Part shown: one piece after another, positions 16,241 to 24,405 of the stretch
Numbering within the stretch: position 1 is the first letter of the stretch
How the letters are laid out: each line of letters begins with the position of its first letter
Source: CALDSL01 sp039810245
GTDB taxonomy: Bacteria; Chloroflexota; Anaerolineae; Anaerolineales; Anaerolineaceae
Length of the DNA: 64,000 nucleotides
Direction: 5' to 3'
Assembly (NCBI GenBank): GCA_039810245.1
Contig: JBDHWQ010000008.1
Location: 62,001-126,000, forward strand
Notes under the pieces: generated by a model
What the model saw: only the letters and a program-made list of their open reading frames with translations
Database searches by the model: none
Told to the model about the DNA's origin: nothing
Translations under genes and position numbers: made by a program

Positions 16241-16909
16241 ATGGCGCAGAACATCCCTCTCCTGGTTGGCGCGGTGCTTACCGTTCTGGTGATCCTGGGC
16301 TATTTGCTGGGTGAAAACAATGCCCTGTTCCGCCTGGCGACGTACATCTTCGTAGGCGTGGCGGCCGGGTTTGTGTTCGTGATGGTCTTTTACCAGGTGA
16401 TTACCCCACGGCTGATCCGCCCGATGCTGAGCGGCCAGTTCGAGCAGATGGTGCTGGCGATTGCGCCCTTGGTACTCAGCCTGCTGCTGGTGTTCAAAGT
16501 GTTCCCCAACCTGTCGCGCTTTGGCAGCCTTCCAATGGCCTACCTGGTGGGCGCAGGCGCAGCGGTGGCGATTGGCGGCGCGGTGCTGGGCACGCTGATC
16601 ACCCAGGCGCGCGCTTCGATCAACCTGTTTGACATGAGCGCGGGTGGCGGGCTGGGGCGGCTTCTGGATGGGCTGTTCGTGCTGGTAGGAACCATCAGCA
16701 CGCTGCTGTATTTCAGCTTTAGCGCCAAAGCGCAGCGCAGTGCGCCGCCGCAGCGGCCGGTTGCTGTGCGCGCCGCGGCCGGGGTGGGGCAGGTCTTCAT
16801 CGCCATAACCCTGGGTTCCTTGTTTGCCGGGGTGTTTACCGCGGCGCTGACCGCGCTGATCGAGCGGCTGGGCTTTCTGCTCGACGTCGTGCGCACGATG
16901 TTGTTTTAG
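16241..16909 (+). CDS. Polytopic membrane protein of the same operon, function unknown
   Basis: 222 residues from the ATG 2 nt after the preceding stop. Six hydrophobic helices can be traced (PLLVGAVLTVLVILGYLLG, LATYIFVGVAAGFVFVMVF, MVLAIAPLVLSLLLVFKVF, MAYLVGAGAAVAIGGAVLG, GLFVLVGTISTLLYFSF, IAITLGSLFAGVFTAALTA). The loop after helix 2 contains VITPRLIRPMLSGQ. It has the same size and style as the 13223 gene but no obvious sequence identity to it. Family not recognised. Confidence 0.75.
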   Translation: MAQNIPLLVGAVLTVLVILGYLLGENNALFRLATYIFVGVAAGFVFVMVFYQVITPRLIRPMLSGQFEQMVLAIAPLVLSLLLVFKVFPNLSRFGSLPMAYLVGAGAAVAIGGAVLGTLITQARASINLFDMSAGGGLGRLLDGLFVLVGTISTLLYFSFSAKAQRSAPPQRPVAVRAAAGVGQVFIAITLGSLFAGVFTAALTALIERLGFLLDVVRTMLF

Positions 16910-16920
16910 CGGGTACCGCC

Positions 16921-18645
16921 ATGGCCACATCCTTAATTGACGCCCAATCAGTTCTGGCAGTAGATATCGGATCCGCGCATACCCGCGCCGTGCTGTTCGA
17001 CGTGGTGGACGGAACGTACCACTTCATCGCGTCCGGCTCGGCGGCCACAACGGTGAACGCTCCCTATAACGACGCGCGCGAAGGCGTGCTACTGGCCGTG
17101 GAGAAGCTGGAAGAGATCACCGGGCGTGTATTCCACGACAGTGGCACGCTGCTGATCATTCCCTCACAGGCCGATGGCTCAGGCGTGGACCGCCTGGTGG
17201 TCACCTATTCGGCCGGGCCAGAGCTACGCCTGGTGACCGCCGGGCTGCTGCCCGACGTTTCGCTGGATTCGGCGCAGCGGCTGGCCGCCACCACTTATGG
17301 ACAGGTGGTGGAAAGTATTGGCCTCAATGACCGCCGCCCGGCGGAAGTGCAGCTCGATGCGATCCTGCGCGCCAAACCGGACGTAATGGTGGTGGTAGGC
17401 GGCAGCGAACGCGGCGCGACGCGCTCGGTGATGAAGATGGTGGACCTGGCGGCCATGGTGTGCCGGCTGCTGCCGCAGGAACAGCGCCCGCTGGTGCTGT
17501 ACGCCGGCAACAGCGCCATTGAAGCCAAGGTAAAGGAAAGCCTGGAGAAACTGACCGGCGTCACCATCGCCGGCAACGTCCGCCCCAGCGTCGACAGCGA
17601 AGATTTGCGCCCCGCGCAGGACGCGCTGGCGCAGGTGATCACCCAGGTGCGCCGTAACCAGATCGGCGGGCTGCATTCGCTCTCGAACATGAGCGCGGCC
17701 GGGCCGATGCCCACCGCGCAGGCCTTTGGCCGCATGATCCGTTACCTGAGCCTGGCCGGCAGTCCGCGCAACGTGCTGGGAGTTGACCTGGGCAGTTCAG
17801 CAGCGACGTTTGCCGCTGCCGCAGGCGGCCGTGTGTTTCTCAACGTGCTGCGGCCCTTCGGTATGGGCGCCGGTATCCTACCGGTGCTGCAGGCCGGCAA
17901 GCTGGAAGACATCATTCAGTGGCTGCCGCTGCACGTAGCCGAGAACGTGGTGCAGGAAAGCCTCTGGCAAAAGAGCCTGTTCCCCGCCAGCCTGCCGCTG
18001 ACCGGTGAAAGCCTGGCCATCGAGCAGGGCGCAGCGCGCCAGGCGCTGCGTTATGGCATGCAGCAGCTCGCGGCGCGCTGGAGCGGCCTGCCGGCGCAGT
18101 TCGACGCGGTGGTGGCCAGCGGGGCCGTTTTTGCCGGCGCGGCCACGCCCGGCCAGGCGCTGTTGATGCTGCTGGACGGCCTGCAGCCCAGCGGCCTGAC
18201 CGATTTTTACCTGGACCAGAACTACCTACTGCCCGGGCTGGGCGCGGCGGCCGAGTTTAACCCGGTGCTGCCGGTGCAGGTGCTCGACAGTGGCGCGCTG
18301 TTGCACCTGGGCACAGTCCTTGCACCCATCAGCACGGCCAAGTATGGCACGCCAATCCTCAAGCTCAGCCTGGATTATGGCGATGGCAACGTGTCGCGTG
18401 TGGAGATCAAGCAGGGCACGCTCACCGTCCTGCCGGCGCGCTCCGGGCAGACCCTCGAGGTTACCTGCGAAGCACTGCGCAAGGTGGAGATCGACCCGCG
18501 GCGCAAAGATGGCGGGATGCGGCTGACGGTGAAGGGCGGCGCATGTGGCGTGGTGATTGACGCGCGCGGCCGGCCGCTGGCCCTGCCACCCGACGCCCCA
18601 CGACGCCGCGAAATGCTCAAAAAGTGGTCGCTGGCGTTATGCTAG
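16921..18645 (+). CDS. MutL/GlmL-family ASKHA ATPase, no associated mutase
   Basis: 574 residues. The N-terminus has the actin/Hsp70-type phosphate-1 loop VLAVDIGSAHTRAVLFD (about residues 12-28). A second ASKHA-like lobe begins at VLGVDLGSSAATFAAA near residue 283. The family (glutamate mutase L) was named for genes beside B12-dependent glutamate mutase, where it is thought to act as a chaperone or repair protein. Here no glmS, glmE or other B12 mutase is in the operon; all neighbours are membrane proteins. A role as the nucleotide-driven component of the membrane system is therefore an alternative. The start ATG is 11 nt after the previous stop. Confidence 0.75.
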   Translation: MATSLIDAQSVLAVDIGSAHTRAVLFDVVDGTYHFIASGSAATTVNAPYNDAREGVLLAVEKLEEITGRVFHDSGTLLIIPSQADGSGVDRLVVTYSAGPELRLVTAGLLPDVSLDSAQRLAATTYGQVVESIGLNDRRPAEVQLDAILRAKPDVMVVVGGSERGATRSVMKMVDLAAMVCRLLPQEQRPLVLYAGNSAIEAKVKESLEKLTGVTIAGNVRPSVDSEDLRPAQDALAQVITQVRRNQIGGLHSLSNMSAAGPMPTAQAFGRMIRYLSLAGSPRNVLGVDLGSSAATFAAAAGGRVFLNVLRPFGMGAGILPVLQAGKLEDIIQWLPLHVAENVVQESLWQKSLFPASLPLTGESLAIEQGAARQALRYGMQQLAARWSGLPAQFDAVVASGAVFAGAATPGQALLMLLDGLQPSGLTDFYLDQNYLLPGLGAAAEFNPVLPVQVLDSGALLHLGTVLAPISTAKYGTPILKLSLDYGDGNVSRVEIKQGTLTVLPARSGQTLEVTCEALRKVEIDPRRKDGGMRLTVKGGACGVVIDARGRPLALPPDAPRRREMLKKWSLALC

Positions 18646-18676
18646 CCGAGATTGGTAACCATCAGGAATTGATCCT

Positions 18677-19774
18677 ATGCCCGCTATTGTAAGCCATATG
18701 CTTCCCCTCACAACCATACGCCGGGCGCGGCTGCTGACCAACCCAGGGCGCGTGCTCGTGCGCACCGGGCAAATGGTCACAGCCACCGACGTGATCGCGG
18801 AGACCTATCTGCCCGAGCAGCACACCCTGCTGGACGTGCGCCGCGCGCTGGGGATCAGCTCGGTCAGCAAGGCGCAGAGCCTCATCCAACGCCGCGAAGG
18901 CGAGAAGGTGCAGAAGGGCGACGTGATCGCTGAGACCGGCGGGCTGCTCTCGCGTGTCATCCGCGCTCCGGTGGATGGGGTAGTGGTGGCAGTCGGCGGC
19001 GGCCAGGTGTGGATTGAGGCCCTGGGCGAGCCGTTCAAGCTGCGCGCGGGTATGCCCGGCACCATCACCGACGTGATCACCGACCGTGGCGCCATAATCG
19101 AGGCCAGCGGGGCGCTGGTGCAGGGCGCGTGGGGCAATGGGCTGATCGACCTGGGGCTGATGATCTCGCTGGCGCGCACGCCGGATGACGAGCTGACCCG
19201 CGACCGGCTGGACGTATCGATGCGCGGCGGCGTAGTGCTGGGCGGCATCTGCGACAAGGCAGACGTGTTGAAGACCGCTGCCGATCTAAAACTGCGCGGG
19301 CTGATCCTGGCTTCGATCAACCCCGGGCTACTGCGTGCGGCGCGCGCGCTCAAATTCCCGCTGATTGTGGTGGAAGGCTTTGGGCGCATTCCCTTCAACC
19401 CTACCGCATACCGCGTGCTGACCACCAACGAGAAGCGCGACGCGGCGCTCAATGCCACCGCCTGGGATGCGTATACCGGCGAGCGCCCTGAGATTATTAT
19501 TCCCCTGCCCGCGGCGGGCGGCGATATGGCGCCCGATACCATCGAGTACCGCCCCGGACAGGTGGTGCGCATTCAAGGCTCATCCTATTGGGGGCAGACG
19601 GCAACCATTCAGGCCGTGCGCCCCGGCAGCGTGGCTTTGCCCAATGGCCTGCGCGCTCCGGCCGCCGAGCTGCGGCTGGAAAACGGCGACCGTGCCCTGA
19701 TCCCACTGGCAAACCTGGACGTATTAGAAAGCAGCAATTTTGAACCCGCCAACCATGAAAAGAGGCAAGCATGA
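18677..19774 (+). CDS. Lipoyl-like hybrid-sandwich and SH3/KOW-like domain protein, function unknown
   Basis: 365 residues, no signal peptide. Residues about 70-130 resemble a barrel-sandwich hybrid as in biotinyl/lipoyl domains and efflux adaptors: GEKVQKGDVIAETGGL, then VIRAPVDGVVVAVGGG. No biotin or lipoyl-type EAMKM/DK motif is present, so it is not expected to carry a cofactor. A Rossmann-like middle part follows (GGICDKADVLKTAADLKL, GLILASINPGLLRAA). The C-terminus has a small beta domain (YRPGQVVRIQGSSYWGQ, ALIPLANLDVLE) like KOW/SH3. AGGAATTG precedes the ATG. Its stop overlaps the next start by 4 nt, which ties it to the LPxTG gene. Confidence 0.7.
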   Translation: MPAIVSHMLPLTTIRRARLLTNPGRVLVRTGQMVTATDVIAETYLPEQHTLLDVRRALGISSVSKAQSLIQRREGEKVQKGDVIAETGGLLSRVIRAPVDGVVVAVGGGQVWIEALGEPFKLRAGMPGTITDVITDRGAIIEASGALVQGAWGNGLIDLGLMISLARTPDDELTRDRLDVSMRGGVVLGGICDKADVLKTAADLKLRGLILASINPGLLRAARALKFPLIVVEGFGRIPFNPTAYRVLTTNEKRDAALNATAWDAYTGERPEIIIPLPAAGGDMAPDTIEYRPGQVVRIQGSSYWGQTATIQAVRPGSVALPNGLRAPAAELRLENGDRALIPLANLDVLESSNFEPANHEKRQA

Positions 19775-20475
19775 CCGACCAAGACAACCTGAACTTCGAT
19801 GACTTTCAGCCGGATGATACGTTTACGCCCGTCGAGGCGAGCGAAACGCCGGCCCCCGCAGCAGCAGGCAACAACCGCACGTTCCTGATTGCCATTGGCG
19901 TGATTGGGGCGATCTTTCTGGTAGGGCTGATTGTTATGGGCATCATGGCCGCTACTATCCTGCCGCAGCGCCAGGCTGCGCGCAATGCCGAGCAGGCGCT
20001 TGTGCAGGCCACCAACGACGCTATCGCCGTGCAGGCTACCCAGGATGCGGAAGCCTACGCCCTGGCGCAGATGCCCAGCCCCACCATCCCACCCACCCCC
20101 ACGCTGCCCCCGCCCACAAACACCCCGGTGGTGGCTACGATAGAGCCGACCGTCGCGCCTACCCAACCGGGCGCGGATAAGGCTGAGCTGCCCGACCCGG
20201 CGGTGCAAACACAGATGGCCGCCACCGCGGCTGCGCAGGGCCCAACCCTTGCTCCCGGCGCAGCGCGTACCGCCACCCTGGCGGTTCTGCTGACCCAGGT
20301 GGCTGGCAACCAGAATGCCAACCAGGCGGCGGCCGGCGGCGGTGGTCCCACCTCTACCGCGCTGCCTTCTACCGGCTTCGCGGATGAAGTCGGGCTGCCG
20401 GGCCTGTTTGCAGCCGCCATTGGCCTGCTGATCTTGATCCTGCTGGCGCGCAGCCTGCGGCTGGCTACCCGCTAA
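19771..20475 (+). CDS. Membrane protein with C-terminal LPxTG-type sorting signal
   Basis: 234 residues. An acidic N-terminal 30 residues are followed by a hydrophobic helix (FLIAIGVIGAIFLVGLIVM) and a helical stretch rich in Ala/Gln. A Pro/Thr linker (SPTIPPTPTLPPPTNTPV) and a further Ala/Gln-rich region come next. The end has the sortase pattern: LPSTG, a short spacer, hydrophobic LPGLFAAAIGLLILILLA and the basic tail RSLRLATR. Having both an internal membrane helix and a sorting signal is unusual. The protein could be anchored twice, or the first helix could be an atypical signal anchor. It is the last gene of the operon and is followed by a hairpin terminator. No sortase gene is visible in the window. 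Confidence 0.7.
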   Translation: MTDQDNLNFDDFQPDDTFTPVEASETPAPAAAGNNRTFLIAIGVIGAIFLVGLIVMGIMAATILPQRQAARNAEQALVQATNDAIAVQATQDAEAYALAQMPSPTIPPTPTLPPPTNTPVVATIEPTVAPTQPGADKAELPDPAVQTQMAATAAAQGPTLAPGAARTATLAVLLTQVAGNQNANQAAAGGGGPTSTALPSTGFADEVGLPGLFAAAIGLLILILLARSLRLATR

Positions 20476-20503
20476 GCCCCAGCGCGGGACTGTTTGCCTC
20501 TTT

Positions 20504-20547
20504 CGCCCCTCTCTCTGGCCGCTGTTGCCGAGGGGGAGGGGCGCTTT
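20504..20547. terminator. Hairpin terminator between convergent genes
   Basis: An imperfect GC-rich stem of about 15 bp (CGCCCCTCTCTCTGG with its near-complement CCGAGGGGGAGGGGCG) is followed by TTTT in the rightward direction. It ends the envelope operon and lies just past the stop of the convergent membrane protein gene. Confidence 0.65.
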
Positions 20548-20550
20548 TGG

Positions 20551-22446
20551 TTAACCGGCGCAGGGCCAGCGTCCAAACCACCACAGGATGCCGGCCGCGT
20601 TGAGCACGAAGCTCGCGACGCACAGCAGCAGGAACAGCCAGGATGGCTTTTTCCCAACGCCTACTGCCAGCAGCAGCATCATTGGCAGGATGAAGTCCAT
20701 CAGGTAGCGGTAGCCCATCTGTTCCGCGCCGGTATTGTGGTAGAAAAGCAGCAGCCCCATCGAAAGCAGGATAGACAACCACGCTCCGGTTGCCCATCCA
20801 CTCATTTTGGGCCGGCGTAGCACAAAGATCATTGCCGGGGTAAGCGCCAGGATGCTGACGCCTTCATGGGTGGGCGAGAAGTAAAAGCACGCGCCGCGCA
20901 TTTGCAGAATGGGCAGTTTGAGGAACATCATGTGGAAGTTAGCGGGGATAAAGTGCGCATTGAAGATGCCGTAGGTACGCGCCGCTTCCATGATAAAGCT
21001 GGCACTATTGATGGTCACGTAGCCGAAGTCGAACCAGTCAGCGAAGCGGACGTAGTTGTAGGCCAGGAGACCAACCGTCACCGCCGCCACCGGCATAGCG
21101 GTCTGCGCGGTCCACAGCATGGCAGCCCTCCAGCCCGGCCAGCCGGTGTCGCGCTGCTGCAGGTAAAGCGCTGTGCCGGCCAGGAATGGCCACAGGGTGA
21201 ATGCGTTCGGCCGCGAGGCCATCGCCAGTCCCAGGCACAGCCCCACCAGCCAGGGCGATCCGCGGCGCAGCACCAGCAGCCCGGCTAACAGGACAAAGAA
21301 CAGGGTGAACAACTGGCTCAGGAACCACATGCGCCCCATGATTGACAGCCACCAGTGGCTGGTCCCGGCGGCGAACAGCGCGGTGAGCACCAGGTTGGCG
21401 CACCTGCCGGTGGGGATCATGCCCAGCCGCGCGGCATCCTCCAGCGCCAGGAACAGCAGCACCGCATTGACCGCCCCCAGGGTGATGGAAAACAGTACCA
21501 TGTTGACGCCGTCGTGCCCCAGAAGCGCTACGAAGGGCACCAGGATCAACCCAGGCAGCGGCGGGTTGGGTACGTACCAGTGGCCGTCGAACAGGGTCAG
21601 GTCGTGGGTGGATTCCGGGTCGATCAGGTACAACCGCCCGTGCAGGAAGGCGTCCGCCAGGTCGTGCCAGTAAGCCTTGGATGGGGTGAAAATCCAGCCC
21701 ATCCACTGCGCCGAATGGCGGTAAAAGGTGTAGACCGAGACGCCAATCAGCAGCAGCAGAAACAGCCGCGAGGCACGCGGGTACCAGCCGCGGCTGCCGG
21801 CGTACCGCTGCAGCAGCCCCCAGGCCAGCGTCACCAGCACCGGCAGGTAGATGAATTCTTCCAGGCGGCGCATGCGCAGGTCCCAGGTGAGGGTCATGTA
21901 CTGTCGCAGCGTAATGGCATACGCCAGGCTAAGGATGAGCAGCAGCACCGCCAGCCGCAGAGGGGTAAAAAACGCCTTGCCGCGCAATCCCGGCTCGAGG
22001 TTGGCCAGAAGCGTGGCAGCCAGCACGGCGATTGCCGCCAGTGCCCAGACCAGCAGCCCGCCCAGGTTTTTTAGCACCGTCTTGAGGATCACCAGCTCGG
22101 CCGCGGCCGGTGAGAGGGCCAGCACGAGCAGCGCCGAGATGCCCAGGAATATGGCAAACAGAACGGCCAGCGCGGCAAACGCCGCGGCGGGCGCGCGCAG
22201 GGCGGTCGAAAGGCGGGTGGAGAAACGCGCCCAGGCCCCCGGCCGGCGCAGGATCAGCGCCGAAATCAACAGGCAGATCAACGCCGCGCTTAGCCCGCCC
22301 GCGGCCAGCGCTAACCGCAGGCGCGAGTAGCCAAACAGGAACGCCGCTCCGGGTTCTGAGGGCGTCTTGAGCAGGAAAAACGTTGCCAGCAGGCCGCAAA
22401 AACCCAGCGCGGCATACAGGGCGGGCCAAAGGGGACGTTGTTTCAT
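20551..22446 (-). CDS. Large polytopic membrane protein, glycosyltransferase-C-like (GT39/PMT style)
   Basis: 631 residues with some 12-14 hydrophobic helices. Between them are soluble loops with DAFLHGRLYLIDPESTHDL and FDGHWYVPNPPLPGL; such early extracytoplasmic loops with acidic residues are seen in lipid-phosphate-sugar-dependent glycosyltransferases. The ordering of a short N-terminal tail, many helices and no ATPase fits a GT-C enzyme that uses a polyprenyl-phosphate sugar donor. The exact family is uncertain and no catalytic residue can be assigned with confidence. It is transcribed away from the gtrA-like gene, with which it shares a symmetrical -10 region. Confidence 0.65.
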   Translation of the reverse strand: MKQRPLWPALYAALGFCGLLATFFLLKTPSEPGAAFLFGYSRLRLALAAGGLSAALICLLISALILRRPGAWARFSTRLSTALRAPAAAFAALAVLFAIFLGISALLVLALSPAAAELVILKTVLKNLGGLLVWALAAIAVLAATLLANLEPGLRGKAFFTPLRLAVLLLILSLAYAITLRQYMTLTWDLRMRRLEEFIYLPVLVTLAWGLLQRYAGSRGWYPRASRLFLLLLIGVSVYTFYRHSAQWMGWIFTPSKAYWHDLADAFLHGRLYLIDPESTHDLTLFDGHWYVPNPPLPGLILVPFVALLGHDGVNMVLFSITLGAVNAVLLFLALEDAARLGMIPTGRCANLVLTALFAAGTSHWWLSIMGRMWFLSQLFTLFFVLLAGLLVLRRGSPWLVGLCLGLAMASRPNAFTLWPFLAGTALYLQQRDTGWPGWRAAMLWTAQTAMPVAAVTVGLLAYNYVRFADWFDFGYVTINSASFIMEAARTYGIFNAHFIPANFHMMFLKLPILQMRGACFYFSPTHEGVSILALTPAMIFVLRRPKMSGWATGAWLSILLSMGLLLFYHNTGAEQMGYRYLMDFILPMMLLLAVGVGKKPSWLFLLLCVASFVLNAAGILWWFGRWPCAG

Positions 22447-22492
22447 TTTGTGGGCGGGCTGCAGGGTTTGCTACCCCGGAGAGCCGCGAGGA

Positions 22493-22500
22493 ATTATAAT
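22493..22500. promoter_or_regulatory. Symmetrical bidirectional -10 element
   Basis: ATTATAAT reads as TATAAT on the plus strand (22495-22500) and as TATAAT on the minus strand (22498-22493). It is placed suitably for the gtrA-like gene to the right and the 631-aa membrane protein to the left, with a leader of about 40 nt for the latter. No clear -35 boxes were seen. Confidence 0.55.
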
Positions 22501-22516
22501 ACACTTCAGTGGTGGG

Positions 22517-23065
22517 ATGGATTGTGGTGCAATACGCCAGGTGCAGTCAGCCATGCGTGAGCGTATAACGTCCGGGCGTGATAGCCGGCCGGTGGGGATG
22601 TTATTTGCCTGCCAGGAGCTGGTGCATACCCGGCGACTGTGGCAGCTGGTGCAGCGTTCGCGCGTGCTGGCTTCCCGCCGGCTGCATTTTGTGGTCGGGC
22701 GCTTCATGTTTGTGGGGCTGATTTCTAACGCGCTGGACCTGAGTATTTTCCTGCTGATCTACCGCGCAACGGAAAGTATCTTTGCCGCCACGTATACCGC
22801 GCGGAGTATTTCGATGGTTGTGAATTACGCCCTGGTGTCGCGCATTGTCTTCCAGGCGGGCGGGCCGGTGATCGCTACCTTCCCCAAGTATGCCGCGCTG
22901 GTGCTGCTATCGGGCTTCCTGGTGTGGCAACTGGTCGGGGCCATTGCGCCGCTGGTAGGCGGTCGCATGGTGATCGCCAAGCTTAGCGCGGAAGCGCTGG
23001 TCTACCTGTTTAACTTTGCGATGCAGCGCTGGCTGATCTTTCGCCGCTCGCGCCGCGCCGGATGA
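22517..23065 (+). CDS. GtrA-family membrane protein
   Basis: 182 residues if started at ATG 22517; a second ATG at 22553 is equally plausible and neither has a well-spaced ribosome site. After a basic N-terminal region the GtrA fold appears: LHFVVGRFMFVGLISNALDL, IFLLIYRATESIFAAT, ARSISMVVNYALVSRIVF, YAALVLLSGFLVWQLVG and the C-terminal YLFNFAMQRWLIFRRSRR. Four helices and the final RxxxF-W-x-F pattern are characteristic. GtrA proteins are thought to help move polyprenyl-phosphate sugars across the membrane, which fits the GT-C-like protein encoded next door. Its last 56 bp overlap the 3' end of the convergent folK-folP gene. Confidence 0.85.
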   Translation: MDCGAIRQVQSAMRERITSGRDSRPVGMLFACQELVHTRRLWQLVQRSRVLASRRLHFVVGRFMFVGLISNALDLSIFLLIYRATESIFAATYTARSISMVVNYALVSRIVFQAGGPVIATFPKYAALVLLSGFLVWQLVGAIAPLVGGRMVIAKLSAEALVYLFNFAMQRWLIFRRSRRAG

Positions 23066-24404
23066 TGGCGTCGGTCATACGCGCCACCCGGACCATGGCT
23101 TCTACGTCGTGCACGCGGATGATATCCGCGCCGCGCGCGATGCTGATCGCCACCGCCGCGGCCGTGCCTTCCACGCGTTCTTCGGGTGGCAGGTTGAGCG
23201 TATAGCCAATGAACGACTTGCGCGACGGGCCGACCAGCAGCGGATAGCCCAAAGCGCGGATTTCGCCCAAGCGGTCGAGTAGTTCCAGGCTCTGCTCCAC
23301 CGTCTTGCCAAAGCCCAGCCCAGGGTCGAGGATGATGCGCTCGTCGGGCACTCCGGCGGCGCGCGCCAGGTCCACGCTTTCCATCAGCTCGCGTTTAATA
23401 TCTTCCAGCAGGCTATCGTAATGCACGCCCACGTAGCGCCCGCCTAATCGTTCCTGCAGCTCGGCGCTGTTGGGCTTGAGCCGGTTGTGCATCAGGATCA
23501 CTGGAGCGCCGCTGCGAGCTGCCAGCGCGGCCATGTGCGTGTCGGCGCGCAGCGCCCATACGTCGTTGATCCAGTCCGCGCCGGCCGCCAGCGCGGCTTC
23601 GGCCACGGATGCCTTGTAGGTGTCCACCGAAAGGATGGCATCTACTCCTTCTTCCACCAGGGCGCGCACCACTGGCAATACGCGGCGCATCTCATCCGCC
23701 GCGCTGACTGGCGCGGAGCCGGGGCGGGTGCTTTCGCCGCCGATGTCGAGGATATCGGCTCCGGCGGAAACAAAGCGGCGCGCCTGCGCCAGCGCGGCAG
23801 GCAGCAGGTCATTTTCGGTCAGCAACCCATCCCCCGAAAAGCTGTCGGGTGTCAGGTTGAGGATGCCCATCACGTAAGTTCGGCTGTCCCACGCCAGCGG
23901 GAAGGCGCGCGCAGGGCGTGGGCGGCCGGCCAGCGGGGTGATGCCGGCCTGATCGACGCCGCCCAGCAGGTCGCGTACCGTGCGGCCCAGAACAGGGTGG
24001 CGCAAATCGGGGGCCAGGTCGGCCAGCGGCACGAGCACAAAACCGCGCTCATGCATGCGCGGGTGCGGCACGCTGAGCTGCGGCAGGTTGATCACCTGGT
24101 CGCCGTACAGCAGGATATCCAGGTCGATCTGCCGCGGGCCGTTTTTGAAACTATCTTTGCGCCCCAGGGTTCTTTCCAGATCTTTCAGGTAGGCCAGCAG
24201 TTCCAGTGGGGGCAGGTCGGTCTCGGCCTGCGCCACCTGGTTGAGGAATTTGGGCTGGTCGGCAAAGCCCCAGGGCGGCGTTTCGTAGATGGGCGAGGCG
24301 CGCAGCACCATCACCGCGGGAGGCAGGGCGGCCAGGGCCAGCGCCAGGTTTTGCTGGCGATCGCCCATGTTGGATCCCAAAGCGAGGTAAATGGTCACAG
24401 GCAT
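23010..24404 (-). CDS. Fused HPPK-DHPS folate-synthesis enzyme (FolK-FolP)
   Basis: 464 residues. Residues 1-150 are 6-hydroxymethyl-7,8-dihydropterin pyrophosphokinase (LALGSNMGDRQQNL at the start, then GPRQIDLDILLYGD and HPRMHERGFVLVPL). Residues about 175-450 are dihydropteroate synthase (GILNLTPDSFSGDG, DIGGESTRPGS, GPSRKSFIGYTL, IIRVHDV). The two consecutive steps convert hydroxymethyl-dihydropterin plus ATP and p-aminobenzoate to dihydropteroate. The order FolK then FolP in one chain is known in some bacteria and eukaryotes. The final 15-20 Ser/Ala-rich residues extend past the usual DHPS end, and this tail is antisense to gtrA. The ATG overlaps its neighbour's region closely (1 nt between stop and start). 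Confidence 0.93.
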   Translation of the reverse strand: MPVTIYLALGSNMGDRQQNLALALAALPPAVMVLRASPIYETPPWGFADQPKFLNQVAQAETDLPPLELLAYLKDLERTLGRKDSFKNGPRQIDLDILLYGDQVINLPQLSVPHPRMHERGFVLVPLADLAPDLRHPVLGRTVRDLLGGVDQAGITPLAGRPRPARAFPLAWDSRTYVMGILNLTPDSFSGDGLLTENDLLPAALAQARRFVSAGADILDIGGESTRPGSAPVSAADEMRRVLPVVRALVEEGVDAILSVDTYKASVAEAALAAGADWINDVWALRADTHMAALAARSGAPVILMHNRLKPNSAELQERLGGRYVGVHYDSLLEDIKRELMESVDLARAAGVPDERIILDPGLGFGKTVEQSLELLDRLGEIRALGYPLLVGPSRKSFIGYTLNLPPEERVEGTAAAVAISIARGADIIRVHDVEAMVRVARMTDAIIRRGASGERSASAASQS

Positions 24405-24405
24405 A

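Noticed and set aside
16921..18645. Glutamate fermentation through glutamate mutase
   Set aside because: Only the MutL-like gene is present; neither mutase subunit nor methylaspartase is in the window.
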